From: Prosopocoilus inquinatus
Taxonomy: Eukaryota > Arthropoda > Insecta > Coleoptera > Lucanidae
Direction of reading: 5' to 3'
DNA length: 64,000 nucleotides
NCBI GenBank assembly: GCA_036172665.1
Contig: CM069880.1
Span: forward strand, 8,620,501-8,684,500
Positions within the stretch are counted from its first letter, which is position 1, and every line of letters begins with the position of its first letter. A program made the position numbers and the translations under genes. This document shows, one piece after another, positions 23,126 through 35,350 of the stretch. Below the pieces are notes generated by a model that worked only from the letters and a program-made list of their open reading frames with translations, was not told where the DNA came from and did no database searches.

Positions 23126-25072
23126 CCTATTAGCTTGAGCTAGTGCCGTTATATTTACTTCCCGAATTTATTCATTAATAGACATATTTTTCGTCGGTTG
23201 ACATTCGCTTCCGGACAATTCATAAAGCTTCGTCAATTTTCTAGAGTGTGTACGATTCGGTAACAACGAGTAAAACACGTGTACAGGGTGTTTGGGACGA
23301 AACTTCCGAGGAGTCAATCAAATCACATCAAACTGTGACCTAAACTAAAGAAGGAAAGAGGTTCGTGAGACACCCTGTATATGCACTCTCAATTGTAAAA
23401 TAAAATAAGGAAAAATTTGTTTGTACGCAGAAATTATATTTGATTAAAAAAAAATGATGACTTTTTATATTCGCTTTAGATCGATTTATTAGTGCTTAAT
23501 CGTTTTATAAATCATGTATATACATATTTTCTCATTCCTTTAAGAAGGCAGTGTCGCTTTTAAGATATACATAATAAAATTATCAGGCACAGAACTTATA
23601 TTTCTCTTGTAATAAATAGCAACGCTAATACCGTGGAGCACGAAACACCGAATAAATCAAACATATCTCTTGTGTTTGAAATATACAGTGTTGCATTTTT
23701 CACTTTGATATGATGCAATAATTTAAACTAAAGGTACGGGATAATGTTACTTAAACGTTAGATAAATTTATCTATTTTTTTTTTTGCTTTTAAGGCATAA
23801 TATCTAGGAAGTCTAGTTTAGATTTTAGTGCCAAATTATAAGTTCGTTGAGAGAAATAAAAGAAAGAAGCACTACATCTAAGATATTATGCCCGTAATAT
23901 AATTAAGCCATTCACAAAGAAAAAAAAAATGATTCCAGAAAGTGTTCTATTTTCCTACTTTCTACTTCAATATGCATAAGGCTGTGTAACATATTTTATA
24001 TTTATAACACGTAATGATTATATTATTGCAATTATTGTACTCACTTAGTATTGTACTGTTGTTTTCCTCTTTCCTTTTTAATTAATATTTTTTTTGTGCA
24101 ATTTTTGATTTCAGTATTATTGTTATTATTATTATTAGATGTTTTCATTTTATTATTGAAACTTTTTTTAAGTTTAGCTATACTAGAAAAAAGGCCATTT
24201 ATTTTTATATGTATCATAGTGAATTGTATTGATTAAAATTTTAATAAAAATTGTAAAAAAGAACGTGTTTGATTTTCTATGATTCAGAAAGTACAACGCG
24301 GTTTGAAATTGGCGCGCTTTCAGCAGCCAATCAAATTTTATTCGGCAGCATGACTCACACCCTGTAAAAATTTTTGATTTTTGTCGATTTTTTTAAAATT
24401 TTAAAAATTTATTTGACATTGTTAAATGGGTGGACCCATCAATAACATGAACTGAGAATTGTGACGCCGTCACTGCTTTTAAGCTTTTAATTAAATTAAG
24501 AAACAAAAGATGTCAGATTTTGTTTCCATCTCCCTTAATGAGAACCGTTTGTTCTTTTCGCTCACACATGTAGGCATCGGGAATTCTGTAGGTATATAAA
24601 AAAAAATAATTACTGATAAAACATGCGTTTAGAAAAAAAGATATTCAAAACGATTTATAATTTTATTTACCTATAAATGTATAACGATTACAATTTGAGT
24701 GATTTTTTTCTTCTAAATTTGTACATTTATCGTAAATATCCTTGCTTCTCATTACAATGATTAATAATATTTCAAAGTATTTCCTTAGAAATTACAAAAA
24801 ATCGAAACGCAACATCATTTTTGTATACGAACATGTATGTATAATCCTAGACTACAGTAAAATGCATATGTAAAATGTAAATATCGAAAAGAAAGTTGAT
24901 ATACCGAGTGAAACTTGATACGTTTAATTAACGTGGAACGTGCAGGTGTTTTTTTTTTTCTTCTTTGTTGTTTAAGTAGGTGCTCGATATTAATTAAGCC
25001 CGTGCTTTAATTTTCAACGATTACCCTCTTCTAATTTGGACGGAATTGATGGAAGTCTTGCAATTTGCTGCT
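23126..25072. other. 3' UTR of invadolysin and convergent intergenic region
   Basis: The invadolysin 3' UTR probably ends at one of several AATAAA-type signals, the last near 24241. A 100-bp imperfect inverted repeat lies at 23283-23383 (TACAGGGTGT ... GACACCCTGTATA), a common insect MITE-like end. At about 24545-24589 the minus strand has an acceptor-like CTACAG followed by a short open frame (IPDAYMCERKEQTVLIKG, then stop); it could be an alternative last exon of the downstream minus-strand gene, but no partner in matching phase was found. Confidence 0.4.
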
Positions 25073-28000
25073 TTAATATAGAGTTTTCGACAGTACTACT
25101 ACTAAAAGCGTCACCAGTCCTGAAAGGGCGCCGAGTACGGGACCACCTGAAACGATCAAAACTGAAGATACCGAAGGTTCGATATGGAAATACACCCGAG
25201 ATCAGAAAACTTACGAGTTCGTGAAACTACAGCGACCACATTTGCATAAATCAATGGATTATAAATTTAGATATGAAAGTAGGCACAATAGCATAAATAT
25301 TGATTAAATAAAGACGGATAAAGAAATGGAAAAGTACTAATCGCAAAATACTCACTCAAGAGTTAGACTTTTGATTACTTTTTCGAGGTAAAAATGACGA
25401 GCGCTTAGTATTTTTAGTGTGTAATAAGATTAATAGCCAAAATATACGAAAATGAAGAAATGCAAATCATAAAATATTAAAAGTTATTTGATTACTTTGG
25501 TTAATCGTCTAAAAAAATTAATTAATTCTGCGAGATACCGGTGAGTAATATGCTTTGCAAGTTTGACCTTAATAGTTTAACTTTTGTAATAAAATTGAAT
25601 GCCAAAAAGTATTGTAAGTGTATGGTTTGTTATTCGCGACCTAAAACAGAGTTACTTGTGTTATTAATCACAGGGAATCCAAGTGCAATTAAATGTGACA
25701 CGAAACAAAAGTGGGTACACTGTTCGGCGATCGATAGTGGCCGGTTTATACATTTTCTTTTGTTTTAATTAAAAATATTAATTAGTTCCTTGTAGTTCGG
25801 ATTATTAACGATGGAAATGCAACTATGTACAAGTTGAAAACGAATAACGTGCACGTTATTAATACAAATTGTAAATTTACGTGCCCTTTTCGATAGGTAT
25901 AATACGACTTTGATTTTAATGCGTATGTATCACGTCGATTTTGCAGTTATGCGCAGCAAAGATTATATATATATAGTTTAAAACTTGCGTGTTTATATGG
26001 TTTTGTGGCAAAATCTTTAAACATTTTACGATCTTACCGTTGCAATCGTAGTTAAACTCGGGGTTTTCCGTACACTTGCAGACTTTCAAGTTATCCTGCG
26101 GTGATAACATACACTCGGCTCCTTTAACGCAATCGTTATTTTCATTGCAGGTGTGATTTGGCCCTGTAAATAAAATATTTGAGGTCATAAAAAGTGAGGC
26201 AACTACCTTCATAATGCATATTATGTGTTATCGTCGTTATAATTATTATTTAACACGTTTTACAGTGCATGTAAAGAAAGGAAATGAATAAATATAAAGT
26301 AGGTCAAGATATAGCCAGTGCCCACAGACGTATGTTAATTAAAGGAATAATTTATTTCACTTACTTTCTTGAGCTTTTGATCTATATTTTCACGACATGT
26401 GAAACTGGCACGATATTGAACTTTATGGGACACAATTCTGGGGCATTTTACACCCGCCTGGGGGCAAACGCAATTTAATTTAATGGCGACGAATTTATTT
26501 TGCATATAAACCCTTTTTTTTTCCTCATCAACAAATCAAAAAAGATTTAACACTGAGATAAAATAGTTTAAGAGCTTTTGTTTACAGAAACATTCTGCAG
26601 CAGTTTTGTATTATTGCACTCATGTACATAGTTTAAAGTTTTCTTATCACGCGAGATGAATGTATGTATTTCCTTTGGTGTGCCAACATAATAAAGGTTG
26701 ATGTCGTTACCGATCGATATAAATTTTTTCCCTCACAGTGAAAGTTACTACCAAAGCTTATTTTTAAGAACGCGATTTGCATTGTCTAAATATAAAGACT
26801 TCTTTTTCCTTTTTTTCCTCAACAATTCGCATGAACGCGAATCTAAGAACCAAATCTTAGATTATTCAAAAGATACCACACCCCACCCTCTCCATAGTAA
26901 TCAAAACAAGGTTCTAAAATTATTGAAATAAGCTGTTTCTTGTTGAAAGAATGAATCTTCATTTTACTCAACTCAGAAACACGGGGAATTCCCTTGGGAA
27001 GATAAAAGCTAGAGTATCATCAAAAAAGAAACTCTCAAAATGAATTTCGAGGATTTATGTTTGTCCCTCTGGGGCTATGACCTGTTTAGTATACATACAG
27101 AAACTTAAACGTCACGAATCGATAAAACAAGGAAACTTTCGAGTGAAATTCTTGGGGGTTGCTAATTTAATCTGTTTACCAAAACTTAACAAGCAAAATC
27201 GTATACCGTCCAAAATTAATATTTACAGTTAATAATTCTGATTTGTATATTTAGCAATCTGGATTTCATCGCTTGTTCCAGAAATAAGATAATCAAGTAA
27301 CTTAGCTTAGCTCTAGCTTAATGTAAACAAGGCTTTGCGTCAAAACAAACGCAGTTAAAAAGAAATATTATTTTAAGCACCGAAGTATTTTTTTTTTAAT
27401 TATTGAAAATAAAAGTCATTTTCTGCGTGCCCCCTAAATTCATGTGCCTAATTATTTTTTATTCTCTTTTAACATCCAGCAGTGTACCATTATTTTATTT
27501 TATTTTTTAAATAGAAAATTCAAGTGGGACTCGTTTGTGGGGAGCGAGGTTTGAAAATGAGGCGAAAGCCCCAAGTAAATACGGTCCTCCGAAGGACCAA
27601 ACAATTTTTGGAATATTGGTAGGTAATCATATTCAAAAACAAAAATTGTGTGCCCCCTAATTGGGTGTTTTCGATCACCCTATATCTTGCATATACGATT
27701 TAGTTCAATTTCTACAAATAAGATTTTTTTTTTTAATTGGGGAATGTACAGAGATTCTACATATTTGCGAAAACTAGTATGCAGCCAACAGATGGCGCTT
27801 TTAATAAGGAAAACAAAGTAATGTTGTTATTCATCGTAATCTATTATATTGGATGTATTAGGCGTTTACGATAATTGGAGCGGGGAAGAAAGTAAGATAG
27901 AACGAATGCGTTTAATGCAAGTGAGAGTGAGAGGATCGATTAACCGGTGTATACCGCTCGAATTATCGTAAACGCCTATTAATGCTTTTGTTAGTTCTAT

Positions 28001-29386
28001 TATTATGTGTGGGTACGTTATTCTAAAAGTACGAAAATGTCACAAAACTCACAGAAAAAAAAAACATTTAAATTTAATATTCTCTACCGGTTCTTTTATA
28101 AATGTCATTCCAATGTTTATAGGACCCTTCATAAAGCTTCCGCTAGATGTCAGTCACTCCTTGATTTTTTCGAATTTTTTTGTTTGAGAAAATTTTTGAT
28201 TAACGTATAGCGTTTTCGACTGTTTGCTCGGGTGCGCTCTCAGAGTATCTCCGTCTTGTTTTAACCTTACGTAAAAACAGAAGATGGAGATACTCTCGGA
28301 GTGCTCCAGAGTGTATCTCCATCTTGTTTTAACCTTATGTTAAAACAGAAGATGGAGATACACTCTGGAGCACTCCGAGAGTATCTCCATCTTCTGTTTT
28401 AACATAAGGTTAAAACAAGATGGAGATACACTCTGGAGCACTCCGAGAGTATCTCCATCTTCTGTTTTCACATAAGGTTAAAACAAGATGGAGATACACT
28501 CTGGAGCACTCCGAGAGTATCTCCATCTTCTGTTTTAACATAAGGTTAAAACAAGATGGAGATACTCTCGGAGTGCTCCAGAGTGTATCTCCACCTTGTT
28601 CTAACCTTATGTGAAAACAGAAGATGGAGATACTCTCGGAGTGCTCCAGAGTGAATCTCCATCTTGTTTTAACCTTATGTGAAAATAGAAGATGGAGATA
28701 CTCTCGGAGTGCTCCAGGGTGTATCTCCATCTTGTTTTAACCTCACATAAAAACAGAGGATGGAGATATTGCCCCCAGAGAGAAACCGGAATTAATAAGA
28801 TGGGCTTTAAATCGAGAATGTTCCCCTTTTCAATTCGAAAACAACAATTTTGAAAAAATTACGATGAGAAGGGTATCATCATATCTACAGGGAAATGGAA
28901 ATAAATGAATCCCGTCTATGTGGGTGCCGTGGGTGGGTCTCCGAAATAATGAAAGATGAGGAACCAATTCGCAAATTTGATTTTTTTTGTGAATCCAATT
29001 AAAAATCTCGAAATGAATTTGGAGGAATTTAAAATTTGGAGACCTCGTGAGTTTTTTTTTTTTTTCTTTGATGAAAATATTCCATGTGATGATGTTGCTT
29101 ATGTATTCATATTGAACTGACCTTTTCTACCTGGCGCACAAACACCATTGCTTGGGGGTTGGTTATTCCCGCATAAACAACTTTTTTTCTGGGAATCGTG
29201 GGGTTCTGGTACGCAGCTCGTGCCTTCCATTCCGCGGCAGATGGTGTGGTTCCCGCATGGTTTGGCTGTAACTTATATTTAAAAAATGAATTAGCGCGGT
29301 GGTTAAAGCAAAGGGCACCTCCTAGGAGGTACCTTACCAAAAGTTATGATAAGCGGTAGAACGAGAAGTGATTTGAAGGAAGGCAT
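25073..29386 (-). CDS. Small secreted cysteine-rich protein, probably GPI-anchored
   Basis: Four exons (29338-29386, 29131-29265, 26038-26163, 25073-25146) join in frame to 127 residues. The product starts with a signal peptide (MPSFKSLLVLPLIITF), then two EB/EGF-like cysteine modules: KPCGNHTICRGMEGTSC with SCLCGNNQPPSNGVC, and PNHTCNENNDCVKGAEC with VCKCTENPEFNYDC. It ends in small residues plus a hydrophobic tail (GPVLGALSGLVTLLVVVLSK), as in GPI-anchored proteins. I do not recognise an ortholog by name. The first three exons are well supported by phase and cysteine pattern. The last exon is less certain because the same stretch is also open on the other strand. Upstream and in frame (from 29605) is another hydrophobic start, MNALYVTVSIPLLLILAGF, so a longer N-terminus is possible. 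Confidence 0.65.
27780..28200. repeat. Dispersed repeat copy with nested inverted-repeat insertion
   Basis: Related to 11020-11310 (shared AGATGGCGCTTTTAATAAGG, and CTTCCGCTAGATGTCAGTCA near 28138). It is interrupted at about 27861-27980 by an element whose ends are AGGCGTTTACGATAATT and its reverse complement AATTATCGTAAACGCCT, with a possible ATT target duplication. Both lie in the large intron of the cysteine-rich gene. Confidence 0.7.
28230..28765. repeat. Array of dyad-symmetric units in alternating orientation
   Basis: About eight units, each a near-perfect dyad reading GATGGAGATACACTCTGGAG then CACTCCGAGAGTATCTCCATC or its reverse complement. They are joined by TTGTTTTAACCTTATGT- or ACATAAGGTTAAAACA-type linkers. 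Units occur in both orientations, so the block is palindromic at two scales. Several apparent short frames on both strands (28410-28730) simply translate this repeat. Confidence 0.9.
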
Positions 29387-31603
29387 TGTGTCGTGTGAAT
29401 TTGGAAAATGAAGATTTCGTGCAAATGTTTTATTGGTGTTTGTGAGGGGATGGCACTGGGTGGTGGTGATGTTCGTACTTGGTGGCTGGGATTGGGGCTG
29501 TTGTTGATTGTTAGTTTTCCCAAACGTTGTTAAACCGTGTGCATGGTTAAATCCTGCCAGGATCAGTAGTAATGGTATGGACACTGTCACGTATAGCGCG
29601 TTCATCCTCTTTGAATGCACTACGAGGTGATACTATCACAGCCTTTGTTTTAAATGAGACCTCTTGCTGGTCGACCAACTGACCAACGAGAACCTACGCC
29701 TGCGCTTAAGACTATCACTAAGTCATGCACGTGTATATGGCATAGAATTAGCGTACCATAGAAGGATTTCAGAACGATAAAGTATTCGACCACTACGGCG
29801 CCTTTATTATTCGTACACGCAAGTGATTGCGTCATAATCTGCAACCCCCTTGATTTCTTTATACAGCTCGTGGTAAATCAAAGCTCACGTTACCTCTTTT
29901 TAGATTTGGAAATCAACAAGAACATACTTTATTTCTTGAACACTTGCCAGTTGTATCATCGTATCTACTTTGCTAACTGCAGAATTCCACACGTCATTTC
30001 TTACGTCATTAGTTTCCCAAATCAATAAATAGATTTGTTATGAAGGCGGTTTGCAATAAATAAGACCCTTTCGGTCTCTCACCTAACTACATGCTTATGC
30101 ATAACAGCTATCGACTAACGTAAATCCCTTCCTGTAATTTATTTATTTTGTAAACTGCACCTTATAATTACATTATCACGTAACCGCACGCTCGCATTCA
30201 TCAACCCCCCCTTGGAAATCTACGTAATCACCTTCTCTCTCACATTAACCAGACAATTATTAAACCCCAGTTTTGTTTCATACCAATTAATTACTTAGCT
30301 TATCTCTTGTGCTGCTTTAGACTCGAGTTTAGTAGCACCCTGTATAAAACTTTATACAGTGTAATTAATACGTTGCTAAAGAAATCAGTGGATTTTTAAA
30401 TTATTGAGTAAATAAAATCCACCCTGCAGGATTTGATTTTATATTATGGTCCCTGTGTGCATTAAAAATGTCTAGGGGGGGTTAAAGAAAAATTGCGCAC
30501 GCAATAATGCGGTTGATACACGAGGCGTAAGCATATTAGCAAGTAATCAATATTGTAATTCATTAGCTCGTATCACACCGTTGACCTTTGAACTGACACT
30601 TGATTAGAATTGACCTTGATGAATTAAGCACGCCACAACGAGCCCGCCGTTCAAAACCTGTGCTTTCAACTTAATTTTCTGTGTATTTATTAATACCCCC
30701 AAACGCTATTTTCGAATGGGATCCGGAATGGTCATGAATACCCAAGCCTTATCAGGGGGGTGGGAAAGGGTAGGTGCATGAAAAAGTTATTACAGAATTG
30801 TGCCTCCCTCTTACTTAAAATTTGAACGGTTGAATTAAACAGCGAGCATATAAAAATAACGTTAGCTTTTAATTTAAGCGTGGCATGCAAACAAGCGCGA
30901 ACGCCACTGATATTCTTAGGAGGGGGCGAACGAGCAAGATTCAATGAACACGCAGAATTTAACACATCACGAACGTTACTGCATATTATTTTTACGCTTA
31001 GGCTTACAGGTCCGTCTTTATTTTATTATTTTATCAAAATATTTTTTTCTGTCCTGAACACAAGCCACTGGAGAGTCACATTTCTCAAGAGATCCGTTCC
31101 AACAACAGCTTAAGACTAGTTACGAATTTTAACAGCGCCATCAAGTGTATTCCTGCTGGAACAAACCTTCCTTACGGCGGATTTAGACATGGTCTTTATC
31201 CGCTGCAGCCAAAAAAGAAATCTAAATCGTCTTAGTAACGTTTCAAAAAGTCTGCATATCCCGATTTTTCAAAAACAACGTCCCGATTTACGAAACTTAG
31301 AAGTTGGCAACAGCACCCGAAGCCTTATTTTGTCTAAACAAGCCAATCTTGAAAAGAACCTCGGCCACGACATTCGAATCTTGAAACGCACCTCAGCTAC
31401 ACGATAAGCACCAAGCTAATAGAAGGTGCTTTCTTTCGCTTAAAAGTTTGAATCTTGTTTCGAATAGTTTGGATCTGAATTTCATAGTTGTTGCAACAAA
31501 ACACCTGACTTGAATCTTGAATTTTTGATTGACAGTTCTTTTGTAAATAACCATAATTCAATCCAAACAAGTTTTAAAATAAGAGAGATTCAAAGAAAAG
31601 AAT

Positions 31604-31732
31604 GGGCGCGTTCAGCGGATGCGCTGCTTACTCATCAGTCGTTTGTGATTGGCTATTACCTTCATGTGAGCCAATCACAATCGATTGCTGCGTAAGCAAC
31701 TCATCCGCTAAGCGTCCGCTGAATGTGCCCAA
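31604..31732. mobile_element. Foldback/MITE inside the 601-bp repeat (second copy at 32206-32333)
   Basis: The ends are GGGCGCGTTCAGCGGATGCG and, in reverse complement, GGGCACATTCAGCGGACGC. Inner arms continue as TTGTGATTGGCT and AGCCAATCACAA around CTGCTTAC/GTAAGCA. The total is about 129 bp. It was duplicated along with the surrounding 601-bp unit, so it inserted before the duplication. Confidence 0.75.
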
Positions 31733-32523
31733 TTTTTTGACTTAAAACAAGGTTAGCTGCTAACATTCAACAATCGGTGGACAAATCCGTTTGATAAAAA
31801 AAACGGTGTACATCGCCCAATGTCTGTTTTTGAATCAAAACACGTTTGGATCACGATTTTGTGAGCGAAAGAAAGTACCTAGAGTTATCCGCTAGAGTTA
31901 TCCGTCAACGGTCCGAATTGTCACCTCGTCATTACAGTTGGAGCCAATCTTGAAATGAACCTCGGCCACGACACTCGAATCTTGAAACGCACCTCAGCTA
32001 CACGATAAGCACCAAGCTAATAGAAGGTGCTTTCTTTCGCTTAAAAGTTTGAATCGTGTTTCGAATAGTTTGGACCTGAATTTCATAGTTGTTGCAACAA
32101 AACACCTGACTTGAATCTTGAATTTTTGATTGACAGTTCTTTTGTAAATAACCATAATTCAATAAAAACAAGTTTTAAAATTAGAGAGATTCAAAGAAAA
32201 GAATGGGCGCGTTCAGCGGATGCGCTGCTTACTCATCAGTCGTTTGTGATTGGCTATTACCTTCATGTGAGCCAATCACAATCGATTGCTGCGTAAGCAA
32301 CTCATCCGCTGAGCGTCCGCTGAACGTGCCCAATTTTTTGACTTAAAACAAGGTTAGCTGCTAACATTCAACAATCGGTGGACAAATCCGTTTGATAAAA
32401 AAAACGGTGTACATCGCCCAATGTCTGTTTTTGAATCAAAACACGTTTGGATCACGATTTTGTGAGCGAAAGAAAGTACCTACAGTTATCCGTCAACGGC
32501 CCGAATTATCACCTCGTGATTAC

Positions 32524-32774
32524 CAGGGAAAAGAATTCAGGCCACTTAATGTTGAAAGTTTTTTTTATGCCGACTGTTTTTTATGCCGACTGTACTATTT
32601 CCTCTTACCACCTTTCCGCGGCTCCGATGCATCAAATTGTTACTGAATGGGAGGGGAAAGAATGCAATGCAAGCCTTCTCATTTGGCAGAGATTATTGTG
32701 GGCGGAGCTATTACAGTCTGAGAATTAAATTTTCGTACTATTCGTGAAACAAGTGGCCCGAATTCTTTTCCCTG
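32524..32774. mobile_element. hAT-type MITE with 8-bp target duplication
   Basis: The element is 251 bp, with terminal inverted repeats CAGGGAAAAGAATTC at both ends (extending to RGGCCACTT). It is flanked by a perfect 8-bp direct repeat, GTGATTAC, at 32516-32523 and 32775-32782. Removing it restores the sequence seen in the neighbouring repeat copy (CGTGATTACAGTTG-type), which confirms it as an insertion. No transposase. Confidence 0.93.
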
Positions 32775-33005
32775 GTGATTACAGTTGAAGCCAATCTTGA
32801 AATGAACCTCGGCCACGACATTCGAATCTTGAAACGCACCTTAGCTACCCCATTAACACCAAGCTAATAGAGTTATCCGTCAACGGCCCGAATTCTCACC
32901 TCGTGATTAAAACTGTCTCTCGCTAAAGTTTCAGTTAAAATACACTAGAAACGGTATAACTTTATGCCAATTTCATGTGTAAGAGAGTGACACGTTTATT
33001 TCAAA

Positions 33006-33113
33006 TGGCAACGTCATGCATTCGCCACTCTCTTATTCATAAAATTCGCAAGAAGCTACATCGTTTATGTTTGTTTTAATCACGGCTTTAGTTAGAGACG
33101 ATTTTAACCATGA
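33006..33113. repeat. Dispersed repeat copy (partner at 16200-16320)
   Basis: Shares CACTCTCTTA, CATCGTTTATGTTTG and TTTTAATCACGGCTTTAGTT with the copy in invadolysin intron 1. Family unidentified. Confidence 0.65.
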
Positions 33114-33932
33114 GGTATATGAGAATATGATGAATGATAGAACGTGATGCAACCAGTGAATGGCAATATTGCAATTCATTATGCAACAATTTGGCAGTGG
33201 CAGTGTTTTGGAGCGATAAGAAAATAATAAATTTATTGCGCGAACGCTCATAGATCCTGTGAGTACAGTCGACACTCACAGTTTTTAGTTTTAATTTTTC
33301 AAAGGCAGTGTCCCGATTTACGAAACTTAGAAGTTGGCTGTCGTACCCGAAACATCCCAAGCCTGATTGTATCTTAACACGCGCATCTTGAAACTTACCT
33401 CAGCCACGGCCTGCGAATCTTGAAAGGTACCTTAGCCACAGCATAAGAGCCATGTTGATGGCGTTATCTATTTCTATTTTCAGGTGTTTTCAGAGAACTG
33501 AAGTGATGTCAGTTAACAGCAACGTTGCTAATTGTAGGCACTAGTCAGATATACAAGAAAAAGTTGGGTTAATTGGATAGGCCCCCTGACAGTGTTAATC
33601 CGGGGCATTCAAAGTTAGAGGTTCGCCTCTGGTTCGATAAAAACGCCCTCTAACGGATGTAGCTTCAGTATATACAGATGCAATGTGTACCCACCGCCCA
33701 TTCATGAACTATCCTCAACAAAATGTTGCTATTTCTATGTTTATAGTGAGTGCTCTTTTTTAGGCCTACAAAATAAAAAAATGCACGATTTTTTTTTCAA
33801 TTTATTTTTAAACTGACATAACATTAAAATAGCATAGTATATTAAACACGACGAGTATGTATATCACAAGGGTATCTCTAAATTACACACACATGCATCG
33901 TATGCTAATAATTAGATTATTCAGCGTGACAC

Positions 33933-33957
33933 AGAGAGAGAGAGAGAGAGAGAGAGA
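33933..33957. repeat. (AG)n microsatellite
   Basis: About twelve AG repeats. Shorter runs of the same motif occur at about 1560-1579 and 41402-41415. Confidence 0.9.
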
Positions 33958-34692
33958 CAGTTTCGTACACACATGAAATTTCACTAGAAAGTCAAAACGT
34001 TAATAACGTGCGAGATTCGTGTGTAGTGGTGCGTTTTAAATAAACAACAGACATATTAACATTTAAGCAGCTCATTTTTTAAATGTAAGGTAAGGCCGAG
34101 TCAACACCTGATCGTGTGGATCCGGCCTACGACGATAAGGACCGGCGATTGTGACATTGTGATGTCCTATAGGCAAGTTGTCTGTACTTACAAACATGTA
34201 TAAATAAATAAGTCTTGGCGCTTCCTTTCGTTACAGCTTTTCATTATTATCAGTTTATAAAAATATTTATATTCATATACATACAGGCTGGACTATTTTT
34301 ATTATAAACAGATTTAAGTACGGTTAATTATTATTAATAATATATAAGGCACAAAATTTTGCAAAATGGGCTATATATATATATATTTTTTAATTCACTG
34401 TGAAGTACGTCATTAATATCAGTAAATGCAAAAAAGATTAAAAAAGTCTTCTACTTTTATATTATCGTTTTTTCTTTCTTTTTCTTTTGGAAATTATTAT
34501 GAAAGAGTCGTGTACTCACTTTTCCTTTCAGAAATTATAAAAAAAATGAGTCCATGTACTCACATTAGCCAACATTGGTTTTTGTAAATGCGAAAAGGTG
34601 TGTTTGACAGCTGGGCTGTCATTCTCAGTAGAAAAATTAAATTGAAACGACTTTCCGGTGGAAAAGTTTGTAGCTGCGATCGTTTCTTCTCT

Positions 34693-35350
34693 TCTTCTGG
34701 CTTCTTTTTCCCTTTTCTTTTGATCAGTGTTTCTTCTTTCCTCCTTTGCTGAAAATGACAGCGTGGCGTTGCCATTTTTTTTAAACAAATTAAAGGAGAG
34801 CGATTATTTTTTCGTTATTACAAGAAATGTCATTGGATCCTTTAATACCGTTCTCTAAAATTATTTGCGTGCTGTCTTTTTCTTAAATAGATACATTTTG
34901 AATTAATTTCTTTGGCGGAATGTGAATGGGCGTGTTAACTTCCGGTCCGAAAATTTGAAACCTAACCTCTTCTGGCTTCTTTTTCCCTTTTCTTTTGATC
35001 AGTATTTCTTCTTTCCTCCTTTGCTGAAAATGACAGCGTGGCGTTGCCATTTTTTTTTAAACAAATTAAAGGAGAGCGATTATTTTTTCGTTATTACAAG
35101 AAATGTCATTGGATCCTTTAATACCGTTCTCTAAAATTATTTGCGTGCTGTCTTTTTCTTAAATAGATACATTTTGAATTAATTTCTTTGGCGGAATGTG
35201 AATGGGCGTGTTAACTTCCGGTCTGAAAATTTGAAACCTAACCTCTTCTGGCTTCTTTTCTTTTTCTTCTTCTTAGCTTCTTCTTCCTTTCTTCTTCTTC
35301 TTTTTCACGTTACCTACTGAGGATGACAGTGTAGCTGTCAATTTTGTTTA
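34693..35350. repeat. 276-bp tandem duplication with partial third copy
   Basis: Copies at about 34693-34968 and 34969-35244 are nearly identical (CTTCTTTCCTCCTTTGCTG, ATGACAGCGTGGCGTTGCCA, GGCGGAATGTGAATGGGCGT). A third, diverged and shorter copy runs to about 35370. The unit is pyrimidine-rich at one end. Confidence 0.9.

Larger units (their letters stand above)
31342..32925. repeat. 601-bp tandem duplication plus partial third copy
   Basis: Copy 1 runs about 31342-31942 and copy 2 from 31943 at an offset of 601 bp. Both contain CCAATCTTGAAA, ACCTCGGCCACGAC, AATCTTGAATTTTTGATTG and ACGTTTGGATCACGATTTTG. A third partial copy (32783-32925) follows a MITE insertion, and a more diverged piece is at 33300-33440. 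Two identical 61-codon frames inside the copies carry no domain. Confidence 0.9.

Noticed and set aside
27541..27600. Bacterial-type terminator or transferred gene (GGTCCTCCGAAGGACC hairpin)
   Set aside because: The perfect small hairpin sits alone in AT-rich insect intron sequence, with no bacterial-like coding region nearby.
28410..28730. Open frames on both strands in the dyad array
   Set aside because: Both strands translate the same palindromic repeat; no other support.
33590..33700. Possible tRNA (contains CTGGTTCGATAAAAACG)
   Set aside because: A B-box-like string is present, but no A box, anticodon arm or acceptor stem can be drawn; only a small GTTAGAG/CTCTAAC hairpin is seen.
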